A DNA stretch of 64,000 nt from Anaerolineales bacterium UBA6055 (GTDB taxonomy: Bacteria; Chloroflexota; Anaerolineae; Aggregatilineales; Phototrophicaceae): positions 186,001 to 250,000 of the forward strand of contig DIYL01000015.1 of NCBI GenBank assembly GCA_002428985.1. Direction: 5' to 3'. Made by a program: the position numbers and the translations under genes. The first letter of the stretch is position 1; each line of letters begins with the position of its first letter. Of the stretch, positions 8,677-16,957 are shown piece after piece. The notes beneath the pieces were generated by a model. It saw nothing but the letters and a program-made list of their open reading frames with translations, was not told where the DNA came from and searched no databases.

Positions 8677-9712
8677 GTTGTGTCACTTTCACTTGAGCTT
8701 CTGGTGGAATACCTTCTGTTGAAGCAACGATATAAGGACGTGAACTATTACGTTGATTGGACACTTGTGGTGCACCTAAACCAGTGGTATTCGCTACCAC
8801 ATAAAGCGGACGGTCTCGAACTTCACTATATGTACGAGCCACGTATTGTCCAATAATAAATAAGAAAAACAACTGGAATGAACTTAACAACAAGAGCAAT
8901 ACAATTGTTGTTGCTTGTCCCCCAAAAAACTCGTCCCCCATTGTAATACGCAATATCGAAATCACAACACCAACACCGAGTGATAAAACTGCCAGCGTGA
9001 AACTGATATAGAGCATCACTTGCAATGGGAAAAATGAAAAACTTGCGACCGCATCCAACGCAAATGCAAGCATCTTGCGTAGTGGGTATTTTGTTGTACC
9101 CCAGTGGCGTTCTTCACGCACATACTCAACACCTGTTTGCTTGAAGCCGACCCAACTTGTCATCCCACGAATAAAGCGATGATGCTCCCGCATTTGACGA
9201 AGTACATCTACGACTTTTTCATCCATTAGTCGGAAGTCACCTGTATCTACCGGAATGTTAATATCGGTGATCTTATGGATTGCACGGTAGAAGAGTTTTG
9301 CAGTGAGCTTCTTAAATGCACTCTCACCCTTACGCTCACTACGGACAGCATACACTACATCGTAACCATCTTTCCATTTGGCGATGAGTTCAGGTATGAC
9401 TGATGGTGGATCTTGCAAATCAGCATCAATGAGCACCACAGCCTGCCCTGTCGCATAATCAATACCAGCCGTTACAGCAATCTGATGTCCAAAATTACGG
9501 GCGAAGTTAATCACTTTCACACGTTCATCTTGTTCGGCAATGCCAAGCATCAAATCGAGTGACCCATCTTGGCTACCGTCATTGACCATCAGCAATTCCC
9601 ATAATTCTCCTGTCGAATCCATGGCATCGCGAACAGCTTCATAAAATAGTTGGACATTACCTTCTTCGTTATATACAGGTGCAACAATTGAATAGATTGG
9701 TTGTCTTGTCAT
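8669..9712 (-). CDS. Family 2 glycosyltransferase, GtrB/DPM1-like, membrane-anchored
   Basis: Likely transfers a sugar to polyprenyl phosphate at the inner face of the membrane. The GT-A domain starts with YSIVAPVYNEEGNVQLFYEAV. AVVLIDADLQDPP holds the metal-binding Asp residues, and VDTGDFRLMDEKVV and HRFIRGMTSWVGFKQ are characteristic of GtrB-type enzymes. Two hydrophobic segments follow (about residues 235-260 and 270-295), as in bactoprenol glucosyltransferases, then a hydrophilic tail. It overlaps threonine synthase by 4 bases upstream and the small coiled-coil gene downstream. The sugar and final acceptor are unknown. Confidence 0.85.
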   Translation of the reverse strand: MTRQPIYSIVAPVYNEEGNVQLFYEAVRDAMDSTGELWELLMVNDGSQDGSLDLMLGIAEQDERVKVINFARNFGHQIAVTAGIDYATGQAVVLIDADLQDPPSVIPELIAKWKDGYDVVYAVRSERKGESAFKKLTAKLFYRAIHKITDINIPVDTGDFRLMDEKVVDVLRQMREHHRFIRGMTSWVGFKQTGVEYVREERHWGTTKYPLRKMLAFALDAVASFSFFPLQVMLYISFTLAVLSLGVGVVISILRITMGDEFFGGQATTIVLLLLLSSFQLFFLFIIGQYVARTYSEVRDRPLYVVANTTGLGAPQVSNQRNSSRPYIVASTEGIPPEAQVKVTQHE

Positions 9713-10965
9713 TGTGTCCTTACTTGTGTTAATGCTGAACGTACTGCGTCAATGTTTGGTTGAATTCGTATGCCTTTTGCAACGGATTCTTGTGCGCGTC
9801 GCACATCTTTTAAACCGCTACCTGTCATCAACAAGCACACACTTTCGTCAGAATTTATAACACCGGATTGCACTGCGCGTTGTGTACCTGCATAAGTTGC
9901 AACAGCAGCAGGCTCAGCAAACACACCCGATAATTGTGCAAATTTTGGCAGAGCCTCTAAAATTTCGGCATCACTAACAGTAACATACTGACCATTCGTT
10001 TCACGGACAGCACGCAGTGCCTTTGCCCGGTCACGTGGTAACTCCGATGAAATGCTATCGGCAAGCGTAATCGCTTCGGTACGGACAATATCCTCAGCTT
10101 TCATATTATTTTTCCACGCATGTGCCAATACAGAGCTACCTTCTGCTTGTACACCAATAATACGTGGCATTTTATCAATCCAGCCTAATTTATTTAGGTC
10201 GTGAAACCCTTTATATGTGCCACTAATGATGCTCCCATCGCCGACACTGACAATTACAACATCAGGAACACTCCAATTCAGTTGTTCAGCGATTTCGAGA
10301 GAGACTGTTTTCTTACCTTCTGTCGTAAATGGATTTACCCCCGTATTACGAGAATACCAACCCTCGGCTTCGCAAACCTCCATACATAGATCAAAAGCAT
10401 CATCATATGAGCCTTCGACCAACATGACTGTAGCCCCATAAACAAGCAGCTGTGCAATCTTTGCTTCTGGTGCAGTTACGGGAACAAATATAACAATGTC
10501 AATTTCTGGTACAGACGCACCTAATCCTGCTAAAGCAGCAGCGGCATTGCCTGTACTAGCAGTACTCACGGTCGATATACCTTTTTCTAGTGCTCGTGCC
10601 AATACCATTGTGCTGGCACGATCTTTGAGTGATCCGGTAGGATTCGCACCATCGTCTTTAACCCACGCTTGGCGAATGCCTAATTCCTCAGCAATACGGG
10701 GCGTATCATATAACGGTGTCCATCCCACACTTAACGGTGGAACTTTACTATCCGGATGAATTGGCAATAACGGCTTATATCGCCAGCTTGTCATGACACG
10801 GCTTGCACTAATTTCATCACGATCAATCGTTTGTTTGAGGTGATCATAATCATACAAAATATCGAGTGTACCTACTTCACCATGTACCGGACATGTATAT
10901 GTTACTTCATCAGCACTGTATGAACATCCACCGATGACACACTTTAGTTCTTTAATTTCTGCCAT
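9709..10965 (-). CDS. thrC: Threonine synthase
   Basis: Converts O-phosphohomoserine to threonine with PLP. GANPTGSLKDRAS holds the Schiff-base lysine K114 and STASTGNAAAALAGLGA the conserved carboxylate-binding loop. VGWTPLYDTPRIAEELG is the usual substrate-domain segment. The N-terminal 30 residues carry Cys9, Cys14 and Cys25 in a zinc-ribbon-like arrangement often seen in this subfamily. At 418 residues it is normal. It overlaps the downstream glycosyltransferase by 4 bases. A homoserine kinase-like gene lies 41 kb away, so the threonine genes are not clustered. Confidence 0.9.
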   Translation of the reverse strand: MAEIKELKCVIGGCSYSADEVTYTCPVHGEVGTLDILYDYDHLKQTIDRDEISASRVMTSWRYKPLLPIHPDSKVPPLSVGWTPLYDTPRIAEELGIRQAWVKDDGANPTGSLKDRASTMVLARALEKGISTVSTASTGNAAAALAGLGASVPEIDIVIFVPVTAPEAKIAQLLVYGATVMLVEGSYDDAFDLCMEVCEAEGWYSRNTGVNPFTTEGKKTVSLEIAEQLNWSVPDVVIVSVGDGSIISGTYKGFHDLNKLGWIDKMPRIIGVQAEGSSVLAHAWKNNMKAEDIVRTEAITLADSISSELPRDRAKALRAVRETNGQYVTVSDAEILEALPKFAQLSGVFAEPAAVATYAGTQRAVQSGVINSDESVCLLMTGSGLKDVRRAQESVAKGIRIQPNIDAVRSALTQVRTQ

Positions 10966-11055
10966 AGTGTTTCAGGCTCTTTCATATAGATGTCCGCATG
11001 GGACAATTATTCACAGGCTCTAAAATTACTATACACATATCGTATCAAAAAGTCG

Positions 11056-12009
11056 TTAACCACCGGGGACAATTCGTGTTCCTGTTTCCCCATTTAATGC
11101 ACGTGTCAAATTTTGAGGATTGGTGATAATCGCCCTCGGTCCGCCATTATGTACGAAATCCATAGCCGCTTCTATTTTAGGTAACATACTTCCTACCGGG
11201 AACTGCCCTTGTTCAACATACTGTCGGGCTTCTTCTAGTGTGATTTGATCCAAATCAACTTGGTCAGATGTATTGAAGTTTAATGACACTTTTTCAACTC
11301 CGGTAGAAATCAAGAAAAGATCAGCACGCAATGTCTGAGCAAGTAAGCTACTGGCGCGATCTTTATCTATCACGGCATACACACCGCGCAGACTCCCAAC
11401 TTCATTACGAACAACAGGAACACCACCACCACCACATGTGATTACAACATACCCGTTGAGCATCAATATTTGGAGTGCATTAATCTCATGAATTTGCAGT
11501 GGTTGTGGCGATGCAACCACTCGTCGCCATCCCCGTCCTGCATCTTCTACAACTTGCCATCCTTCAGCTTTGGCTTCTTCAGCCTCTTGCTCAGTCATAA
11601 AGCCACCAATTGGCTTTGTTGGGTTTTCAAAAGCAGGATCATTTGGATCAACGCGCATCTGGGTCACCAGTGTTGTCACCGTGCGATTAATTCCTAATCT
11701 TCGTAGTGAGTTATCCAATGCCTGTTGTAGCATATAACCGATGCTACCTTGTGTGTCGGCGACAACGAGGTCAAGTGGTACATCATGGATACCTGCCTCT
11801 CGCCGAGCAATTTCACCACGTCTCAAAATATAACCAACTTGTGGTCCATTGCCGTGTGTGACAACAACATGCCATCCATCTGCTACCATATCAGCAATAT
11901 GTCGGCAAGTTTCTCGAGCGGCATCCCACTGCCTCGCAATCCCTGGATTTTTGGGGTCGGTAATGAGTGAGTTGCCACCTATCGCAACCACAACTAATTT
12001 TTCGATCAT
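11056..12009 (-). CDS. arcC: Carbamate kinase (YqeA/ArcC type)
   Basis: Makes ATP and carbamate from carbamoyl phosphate and ADP. The 317-residue protein has VVAIGGNSLI at the N-terminus, VVVTHGNGPQVGYILRR, and VITCGGGGVPVV, the amino-acid-kinase-fold nucleotide and substrate loops. It also has DKDRASSLLAQTLRADLFLISTGVEKV and ends with GTRIVPGG, as typical carbamate kinases do. With YgeW (a carbamoyltransferase homologue) nearby, this is most likely the ATP-yielding last step of ureide breakdown rather than part of an arginine deiminase operon, since no arcA is present. Translation starts at ATG 12009. Confidence 0.92.
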   Translation of the reverse strand: MIEKLVVVAIGGNSLITDPKNPGIARQWDAARETCRHIADMVADGWHVVVTHGNGPQVGYILRRGEIARREAGIHDVPLDLVVADTQGSIGYMLQQALDNSLRRLGINRTVTTLVTQMRVDPNDPAFENPTKPIGGFMTEQEAEEAKAEGWQVVEDAGRGWRRVVASPQPLQIHEINALQILMLNGYVVITCGGGGVPVVRNEVGSLRGVYAVIDKDRASSLLAQTLRADLFLISTGVEKVSLNFNTSDQVDLDQITLEEARQYVEQGQFPVGSMLPKIEAAMDFVHNGGPRAIITNPQNLTRALNGETGTRIVPGG

Positions 12010-12154
12010 TTTAAATATCTTTCAAAAAGGTCAATAATTCTGCGGAGTAGTTCACCGTATTTGTATTATAGGTGAATTTGAATTCTGTGCATGGTTTGGC
12101 AAAAAAACACAACACTAAGGTGCAAATTCTTTGTTATTGTAAGAATTATATTAA

Positions 12155-12174
12155 AAACGGACTATAGTCCGTTT
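12155..12174. promoter_or_regulatory. Perfect 20-bp palindrome, probable repressor operator for mhqO-mhqD
   Basis: The bases AAACGGACTATAGTCCGTTT read the same on both strands. The site is in the 232-bp divergent gap between carbamate kinase and mhqO and overlaps a candidate -35 box, as expected for a TetR- or MarR-type operator. The regulator is not encoded next to it. Confidence 0.65.
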
Positions 12175-12201
12175 ACAAGGTAAGTCCTTAGATAGTATCA
12201 T
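12172..12201 (+). promoter_or_regulatory. Candidate promoter of mhqO-mhqD
   Basis: TTTACA at 12172-12177 and TATCAT at 12196-12201 are separated by 18 bases, 41 bases before the mhqO start codon. The palindrome at 12155-12174 covers the upstream edge of the -35 box, consistent with repression. Confidence 0.45.
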
Positions 12202-12241
12202 CGTCCATATAACAGATAAGGGAAATTTAGAGAGGATAAAC

Positions 12242-13327
12242 ATGAAAATCCAAGGTCTCCATCACATTACTTTGGTTGCATCAAATGCACAAGAGACAGT
12301 TGACTTTTACACACAGGTATTAGGGCAACGCCTTGTTAAGCAAACAGTCAACTTTGACGATCCAACCAGCTATCACTTGTATTTTGGTGACCCAACAGGC
12401 AAACCTGGTACAGCAATTACCTTTTTCGAATGGGGCAATTTACCGCGTGGAAGACGTGGTATCGGTGGAACACATCATCTTGCCTTGGCAGTCAAAGATT
12501 ATGATGGATTGCTCAAATGGAAGCGTCGTCTTGTAGACATGGATATCAAGGTCAATGGACCCTATGACCGTCACTACTTCAAGTCGATTTACTTTCGTGA
12601 TCCAAACGGTGTCATCTTAGAAATCGCTACTGAAGGACCAGGTTGGACAATTGACGAGCAACTGAATGAACTGGGCACAGTTCACAAACCGCCACCAGAA
12701 GAGATGATGCGTGCTAATCGTGATGAAGAAACAATTAAGCCATTGATGTGGGACTCCCCCATCGAAGAAATCACAGACGATATGGCACTTCTATTCGGCA
12801 TGCACCATATCACAGCAATTGGCTCAAACATCAAAGCGACCGACGCATACTATCGGGATGTGCTTGGTTTACAACGGGTGAAAATGACAGACAACTTTGA
12901 CGCACCGGATTCAGCACACTGGTATTGGGGTGTTGATAACGGCAAACCCGGTACACTTATCACCTATTTTGAGCACAAACCCGAAAGAGTGAATTATGCT
13001 CAGATGGGTATTGGTTCAGTCCATCACTTTGCATTCGCAGTCGAAGATGAAGCTGAGCAAGTTGAATGGCGCAAGCGGATCAGTAAAGCTGGCTATCGTG
13101 TATCGCCAATCATGGATCGTGTATACTTCAAGTCAATTTACACGAATGATCCAGATGGTCATATAGTCGAGTTAGCAACCAATGGTCCGGGTTTCCTGTT
13201 TGATGAATCCGAAGCTGATCTCGGCAAAACACTTATGCTTCCACCTTGGTTGGAAGAACATCGCACATCAATTGAAAATGGTGTATCACCTTTAGTAGTC
13301 CCAGAATGGAAGGCTCCGGTAAAATAA
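12242..13327 (+). CDS. mhqO: Ring-cleaving dioxygenase, MhqO type (two VOC domains)
   Basis: A 361-residue protein with two vicinal oxygen chelate halves. The first begins GLHHITLVASNAQETVDFYTQVLG. The second, near residue 187, begins GMHHITAIGSNIKATDAYYRDVLG. Each half supplies His/His/Glu-type metal ligands (HHI, the THHLALAV or VHHFAFAV His, and the Glu in DPNGVILEIATEGPG or DPDGHIVELATNGPG). MhqO proteins act in resistance to quinones and catechols. A strong Shine-Dalgarno, AGAGAGG, lies 7 bases upstream. mhqD follows with a 1-base gap, the same pairing seen in Bacillus mhq operons. Confidence 0.88.
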   Translation: MKIQGLHHITLVASNAQETVDFYTQVLGQRLVKQTVNFDDPTSYHLYFGDPTGKPGTAITFFEWGNLPRGRRGIGGTHHLALAVKDYDGLLKWKRRLVDMDIKVNGPYDRHYFKSIYFRDPNGVILEIATEGPGWTIDEQLNELGTVHKPPPEEMMRANRDEETIKPLMWDSPIEEITDDMALLFGMHHITAIGSNIKATDAYYRDVLGLQRVKMTDNFDAPDSAHWYWGVDNGKPGTLITYFEHKPERVNYAQMGIGSVHHFAFAVEDEAEQVEWRKRISKAGYRVSPIMDRVYFKSIYTNDPDGHIVELATNGPGFLFDESEADLGKTLMLPPWLEEHRTSIENGVSPLVVPEWKAPVK

Positions 13328-13328
13328 C

Positions 13329-13979
13329 ATGACAGATAAAAACAGTCCGCATATGACACAACCGCTCCTCAGTGCAGGAGAGTCGCTAGAATCAGCAAAA
13401 GCAGTAATGATTATGGTGCATGGGCGCGGTGCAACAGCTGAAAGCATCTTGCAATTATCACAACATTTCCATATGGATGGATTTGCTTATCTTGCGCCAC
13501 AAGCAGCACACAATACATGGTATCCGCAACGTTTCATTGTGCCACAAGATGCGAATGAGCCGTGGTTATCATCCGCCAAAGATGCGGTTGGACGTGCATT
13601 GCAGGCTGCGCTTGACGCAGGCGTACCAGCTGAGAAGATCATATTCCTTGGGTTCTCACAAGGTGCTTGTCTGGCAACCGAGTATCCGGCGCGGAATACT
13701 CAGAAATATGGTGGCATTATCGCGCTAAGTGGCGGTCTTATCGGCACCGACGAAGAGATCACAGGGTATACTGGATCACTTGATGGAACACCTGTATTCC
13801 TCGGATGTAGTGATGTTGATTTCCATATTCCGAAGGAACGGGTAGAAGATAGTGCAAAAGCCCTCGAAGAAATTGGCGGGGATGTCACCATGAAGTTGTA
13901 TCCAGGTATGGGTCATACTGTGAATGAAGATGAAATTGAACATGTCAAGCAAATCATGACAAAAGTTCTCAACGACTAA
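13329..13979 (+). CDS. mhqD: Phospholipase/carboxylesterase-family alpha/beta hydrolase, MhqD-like
   Basis: A 216-residue serine hydrolase. The nucleophile Ser110 sits in GFSQGA, the acid is in GCSDVDFHIP, and the His is in YPGMGHTV. HGRGATAESI supplies the oxyanion loop. No signal peptide is present, so it is cytoplasmic. It follows mhqO with a 1-base gap and is closed by a hairpin terminator 10 bases downstream, so the pair is one operon. The MhqD substrate is unknown; it is associated with quinone/electrophile stress in Bacillus. Confidence 0.87.
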   Translation: MTDKNSPHMTQPLLSAGESLESAKAVMIMVHGRGATAESILQLSQHFHMDGFAYLAPQAAHNTWYPQRFIVPQDANEPWLSSAKDAVGRALQAALDAGVPAEKIIFLGFSQGACLATEYPARNTQKYGGIIALSGGLIGTDEEITGYTGSLDGTPVFLGCSDVDFHIPKERVEDSAKALEEIGGDVTMKLYPGMGHTVNEDEIEHVKQIMTKVLND

Positions 13980-13988
13980 AATATAATT

Positions 13989-14019
13989 AGGTGGCGGTAA
14001 CCATCAACCGTCACCTTTT
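13989..14019 (+). terminator. Terminator after mhqO-mhqD
   Basis: AGGTGGCGGT (13989-13998) pairs with ACCGTCACCT (14007-14016) with one G-U pair and an 8-nt loop, running into TTTT. It starts 10 bases after the mhqD stop. Confidence 0.8.
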
Positions 14020-14067
14020 AGTCTGCTAAAATGAATTTATTCAATTATAAGTAAATGGGAGCAGGCC

Positions 14068-14931
14068 TTGCGTATTAGCTGGATAGAACCTAATCAGATT
14101 GCAGCTAGTGGTATTCCACTTGGTAAAGAGAACATTGAATCATTACATCGTCAGGGTATTCGTGCAATTATCACACTGACAGAGCCACCTCTAACCAATC
14201 AAACAGAAATCACCCAAGCATTGGTATCTAGCCTCGACATTTCTTTATTTCATCTTCCCTTAGTTGATCAACATCCTCCTAAAAGCCCAGAAATGGTACA
14301 TGACCTCAAAACAATTATCGACCAAATGAAATCACAATCAAAACCTGTTTTATTACATTGTCATGCTGGGATTGGACGTACAGGCACAATGCTTCACGCA
14401 TACTATATCGCGAGCGGGTTAAACCTAGAAGATGCGAAGCATAAAGTCAAAGCGGGGCGACAGATGAGCCAATTCTTTATGCTAGCAGACGCACAACAAG
14501 CATTCCTTGAAGACCTAGCTCAAGCCTATGGTGAATCGAATATAGTTACTGAACAAAATCAATCCATTAAAGCAACTGCGATTGACCACACTTGCTTGCT
14601 AGTGAGCAACTTAGAGAAAGCACGCGGATATTATCAATCGCTGTTTGGGTTGACAATACGCCCCCACCCCACAGCCAGTAAAACCTTGATGTGTGAAGAT
14701 CAAAATATTCACTTTTTCCTTGAAGAGGTCGATTTCCCACGCGAATTCCTTAGCAAGCAACATCTCTCATTACGAGTCGAAGATAGGCAAAAAATAATGG
14801 ATACGTTACAATCGCTGAATATTCCATTTGAAACCGGAAAGTTTGACGGATTTGAATATCACCCCTATTTTTGGGTAGAATGGCGTGATCCTGACGGGAT
14901 TCGTCTGGAATGTATTGAACTTGTAGATTGA
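14068..14931 (+). CDS. Dual-specificity phosphatase fused to a VOC (glyoxalase-like) domain
   Basis: Residues 1-160 are a compact cysteine-phosphatase domain. HCHAGIGRTGT carries the HCX5R loop with Cys98 and Arg104, and the Asp in PLVDQHPP (about residue 67) fits the general acid. Residues 170-287 form a separate VOC domain, starting IDHTCLLVSNLEKARGYYQSLFGL and ending DPDGIRLECIEL, with its terminal Glu ligand. The start is TTG at 14068 with GGGAG about 6 bases upstream; the next in-frame start would remove the first phosphatase strand. ygeW follows 22 bases downstream. The fusion is uncommon and its substrate is unknown. Confidence 0.78.
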   Translation: MRISWIEPNQIAASGIPLGKENIESLHRQGIRAIITLTEPPLTNQTEITQALVSSLDISLFHLPLVDQHPPKSPEMVHDLKTIIDQMKSQSKPVLLHCHAGIGRTGTMLHAYYIASGLNLEDAKHKVKAGRQMSQFFMLADAQQAFLEDLAQAYGESNIVTEQNQSIKATAIDHTCLLVSNLEKARGYYQSLFGLTIRPHPTASKTLMCEDQNIHFFLEEVDFPREFLSKQHLSLRVEDRQKIMDTLQSLNIPFETGKFDGFEYHPYFWVEWRDPDGIRLECIELVD

Positions 14932-14953
14932 TGACACTATTAGGGAGACAGTT

Positions 14954-15934
14954 ATGCAAACTGACCTCAGAGGTCGTGACCTCATTAGTACACAGGATTG
15001 GTCGAAAGAAGAAATCGAAACATTACTCGATGTCGCATGGGATTTAAAGCGCAAACGTGCATTAGGTGAATCCCATGCCCTTTTACGTGACAAAGTTCTG
15101 GCGATGTTATTCTTCTTCACCAGCACACGCACCCGTATTAGCTTCGAAGCCGGTATGGCGCAACTTGGCGGACATGCCCAATTTATCGATAGCACAACCA
15201 CACAGATTAGTCACGGTGATACTGCTAAAGAAATTGGTGAAATTGTTGGACGCTACACTGATGGTATTGCGATTCGCCAGTGCGATTGGGGTATTGGTAA
15301 CAAATGGATTAATGGCGTTGCAGATGCAAGTCGTGTTCCGGTATTGAATATGCAGTGTGATGTGTATCATCCATTCCAAATCCTTGCGGATCTGATGACA
15401 ATGCAAGAAAAATTAGGGCGTAATTTACGCGGTAAGACGATTAACGTCAGTTGGGCGTATGCCTCCAGCTATCAGAAACCAATCTCGGTCCCACAAAGTC
15501 TCGTGTTGTTGATGACACGCTTTGGCATGAATGTCCGATTGACCCGTCCACCCGAATACAAATTGATGCCAGATATTGTTGAACAAGCAAAAGAAAACAC
15601 CAAACAACATGGTGGATCATTTGAGATTTTTGAAGATTTCGATGAAGGCTTCAAAGACGCAGACATCCTCTATCCAAAGAGTTGGGGTAGCTGGTTGACC
15701 ACCGAAGACGAAGAAGAATCCGCAAAAATCGGCGCACAATACACCGACTGGATCACAGATGATGCGCGGATGGCAATGGCAAATGACGATGCGATTTACA
15801 TGCACTGCCTCCCTGCAGACCGCAATATCGAAGTCACTGACAGCGTGATTGATGGACCACAAAGCGTCGTTTATGATGAAGCTGAAAATCGCCTGCATGT
15901 CCAAAAGGCAGCAATGGCACTCACTATGCGTTAG
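14954..15934 (+). CDS. ygeW: Knotted carbamoyltransferase YgeW
   Basis: A 326-residue member of the aspartate/ornithine carbamoyltransferase superfamily. FFTSTRTRISFEAGMAQLGGHAQFI has the carbamoyl-phosphate motif STRTR at 57-61. MQCDVYHPFQILADLMTM is the usual HPxQxLAD region. MHCLPADRNIEV, near residue 283, is the HCLP motif. The TFR-type ornithine loop is not present. The ISVPQSLVLLMTRFGM and DILYPKSWGSW stretches fit YgeW, whose amino substrate is not well defined. It is at the shorter end for the family. The Shine-Dalgarno GGGAG is present. It probably feeds carbamoyl phosphate to carbamate kinase in purine/ureide catabolism. Confidence 0.85.
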   Translation: MQTDLRGRDLISTQDWSKEEIETLLDVAWDLKRKRALGESHALLRDKVLAMLFFFTSTRTRISFEAGMAQLGGHAQFIDSTTTQISHGDTAKEIGEIVGRYTDGIAIRQCDWGIGNKWINGVADASRVPVLNMQCDVYHPFQILADLMTMQEKLGRNLRGKTINVSWAYASSYQKPISVPQSLVLLMTRFGMNVRLTRPPEYKLMPDIVEQAKENTKQHGGSFEIFEDFDEGFKDADILYPKSWGSWLTTEDEEESAKIGAQYTDWITDDARMAMANDDAIYMHCLPADRNIEVTDSVIDGPQSVVYDEAENRLHVQKAAMALTMR

Positions 15935-15962
15935 ACGCACCAATAAAACTTCTGCTTTTCAA

Positions 15963-15996
15963 CCGTCTACCTTATACTTGGGGCAGGCGGTTTTTT
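15963..15996 (+). terminator. Terminator after ygeW
   Basis: CCGTCTACC (15963-15971) pairs imperfectly with GGCAGGCGG (15982-15990), with one mismatch and one G-U pair, and six T follow. It lies 29 bases after the ygeW stop. Confidence 0.75.
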
Positions 15997-16067
15997 ATTC
16001 GATTTTACAAGTTACTGCTTCGAGTGTAGCTCGTCAACGGCAACAACCGCATAACACTGAGGACAAC

Positions 16068-16559
16068 ATGATGAAAATTTCACTAATCGCGTTATTGATC
16101 TGCATACTAAGTTGGGGGATTGTATCCGCGCAAGATGTTGAGCCGATGTGTACTGAATTGACATTCGATAATCACATAATTGATGGACAAATAGCCTACA
16201 ACAACCGTAATTTTGGTCAAGCGTGGTTTCACTTCGGATGTGCGACCCAAATCAACCCCAATAGTGCCCTAGCCTATCGTCTATTGGGTGATGCATATTT
16301 CGATGCGAATCAAAGACACAATGCAGTCGAAGCCTATCAACAGTATCGTGATCTTGCAGGCAATGAAACAGAATCTTATATTCTCGAACGTATAGAACCT
16401 TATGAAGTTGGTCTAGAAGAGATCGGTCTCATCATTGTAGGGGTGTCATCATTTTTACTAGCAACATGTGCCCCAGTCTTGTTTGCCGTCGGTATCATAT
16501 TCGCGGTTTTTCGTAGACGAACTCAAAATATTGAAGATAAACCCAAAGATAAAGTTTAA
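16068..16559 (+). CDS. Small TPR-containing protein with signal peptide and C-terminal membrane segment
   Basis: The start at 16068 (MMKISLIALLICIL) gives a signal peptide ending near VSAQD and has a GAGG Shine-Dalgarno 7 bases upstream. The same frame is open further upstream, but only through ygeW and its terminator. The mature part holds a TPR-like helical pair (AYNNRNFGQAWFHFGCATQINPNSALAYRLLGDAYFDANQRHNAVEAYQQY), with two Cys that could form a disulfide. A hydrophobic segment (LIIVGVSSFLLATCAPVLFAVGIIFAVF) and a basic tail anchor it in the membrane. The TPR would face outside. Function unknown. Confidence 0.7.
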   Translation: MMKISLIALLICILSWGIVSAQDVEPMCTELTFDNHIIDGQIAYNNRNFGQAWFHFGCATQINPNSALAYRLLGDAYFDANQRHNAVEAYQQYRDLAGNETESYILERIEPYEVGLEEIGLIIVGVSSFLLATCAPVLFAVGIIFAVFRRRTQNIEDKPKDKV

Positions 16560-16957
16560 ACAGTGATAAACAAACCTTTAGCAGATGTGGCTATCGTATC
16601 ATCAGCGAGTCGTACCTCTGCGGACAGAAACGTCTTACGTCCATCAATTCGATCAATACGCCCTGTTATGGTAACACGGGCGCCGATAGGTACAGGGGCT
16701 TTATAATCAACATTGAGATTTACAGTCAATCCACCGCGGTCATTAACGAATGCAGCAACTGTAATTGCCTCATCCAAAACAGCAGCCAAAGCCCCACCAT
16801 GCACTAACCCTGGGGGACCTTCTTTATTCTCGGAGAATGTGGTTGTAGCGGATACATTACCATCATCCGCTAAACCAAATTGCAATCCAAATCCATTATC
16901 CCAGCTCCCACCTATAAATTGAGAGCCTTTGAAGCGTTTCTTAGTCATTGATCGCAT
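16556..16957 (-). CDS. PaaI-type hotdog thioesterase
   Basis: A 133-residue hotdog-fold protein with PPGLVHGGALAAVLDEAIT, the HGG-containing helix that holds the catalytic Asp/Glu of PaaI-like acyl-CoA thioesterases, followed by NLNVDYKAPVPIGARVTITGRI. It overlaps the end of ygeY by 17 bases if read from 16957. Starting from the ATG at 16948 (MTKKRF) shortens the overlap. It converges with the TPR protein gene and their ends overlap by 4 bases. The acyl substrate is unknown. Confidence 0.82.
   Translation of the reverse strand: MRSMTKKRFKGSQFIGGSWDNGFGLQFGLADDGNVSATTTFSENKEGPPGLVHGGALAAVLDEAITVAAFVNDRGGLTVNLNVDYKAPVPIGARVTITGRIDRIDGRKTFLSAEVRLADDTIATSAKGLFITV

Noticed and set aside
15849..16067. 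A 73-codon upstream extension of the TPR protein
   Set aside because: It runs through the 3' end of ygeW in another frame and across its terminator. The start at 16068 gives a signal peptide and has a ribosome-binding site.
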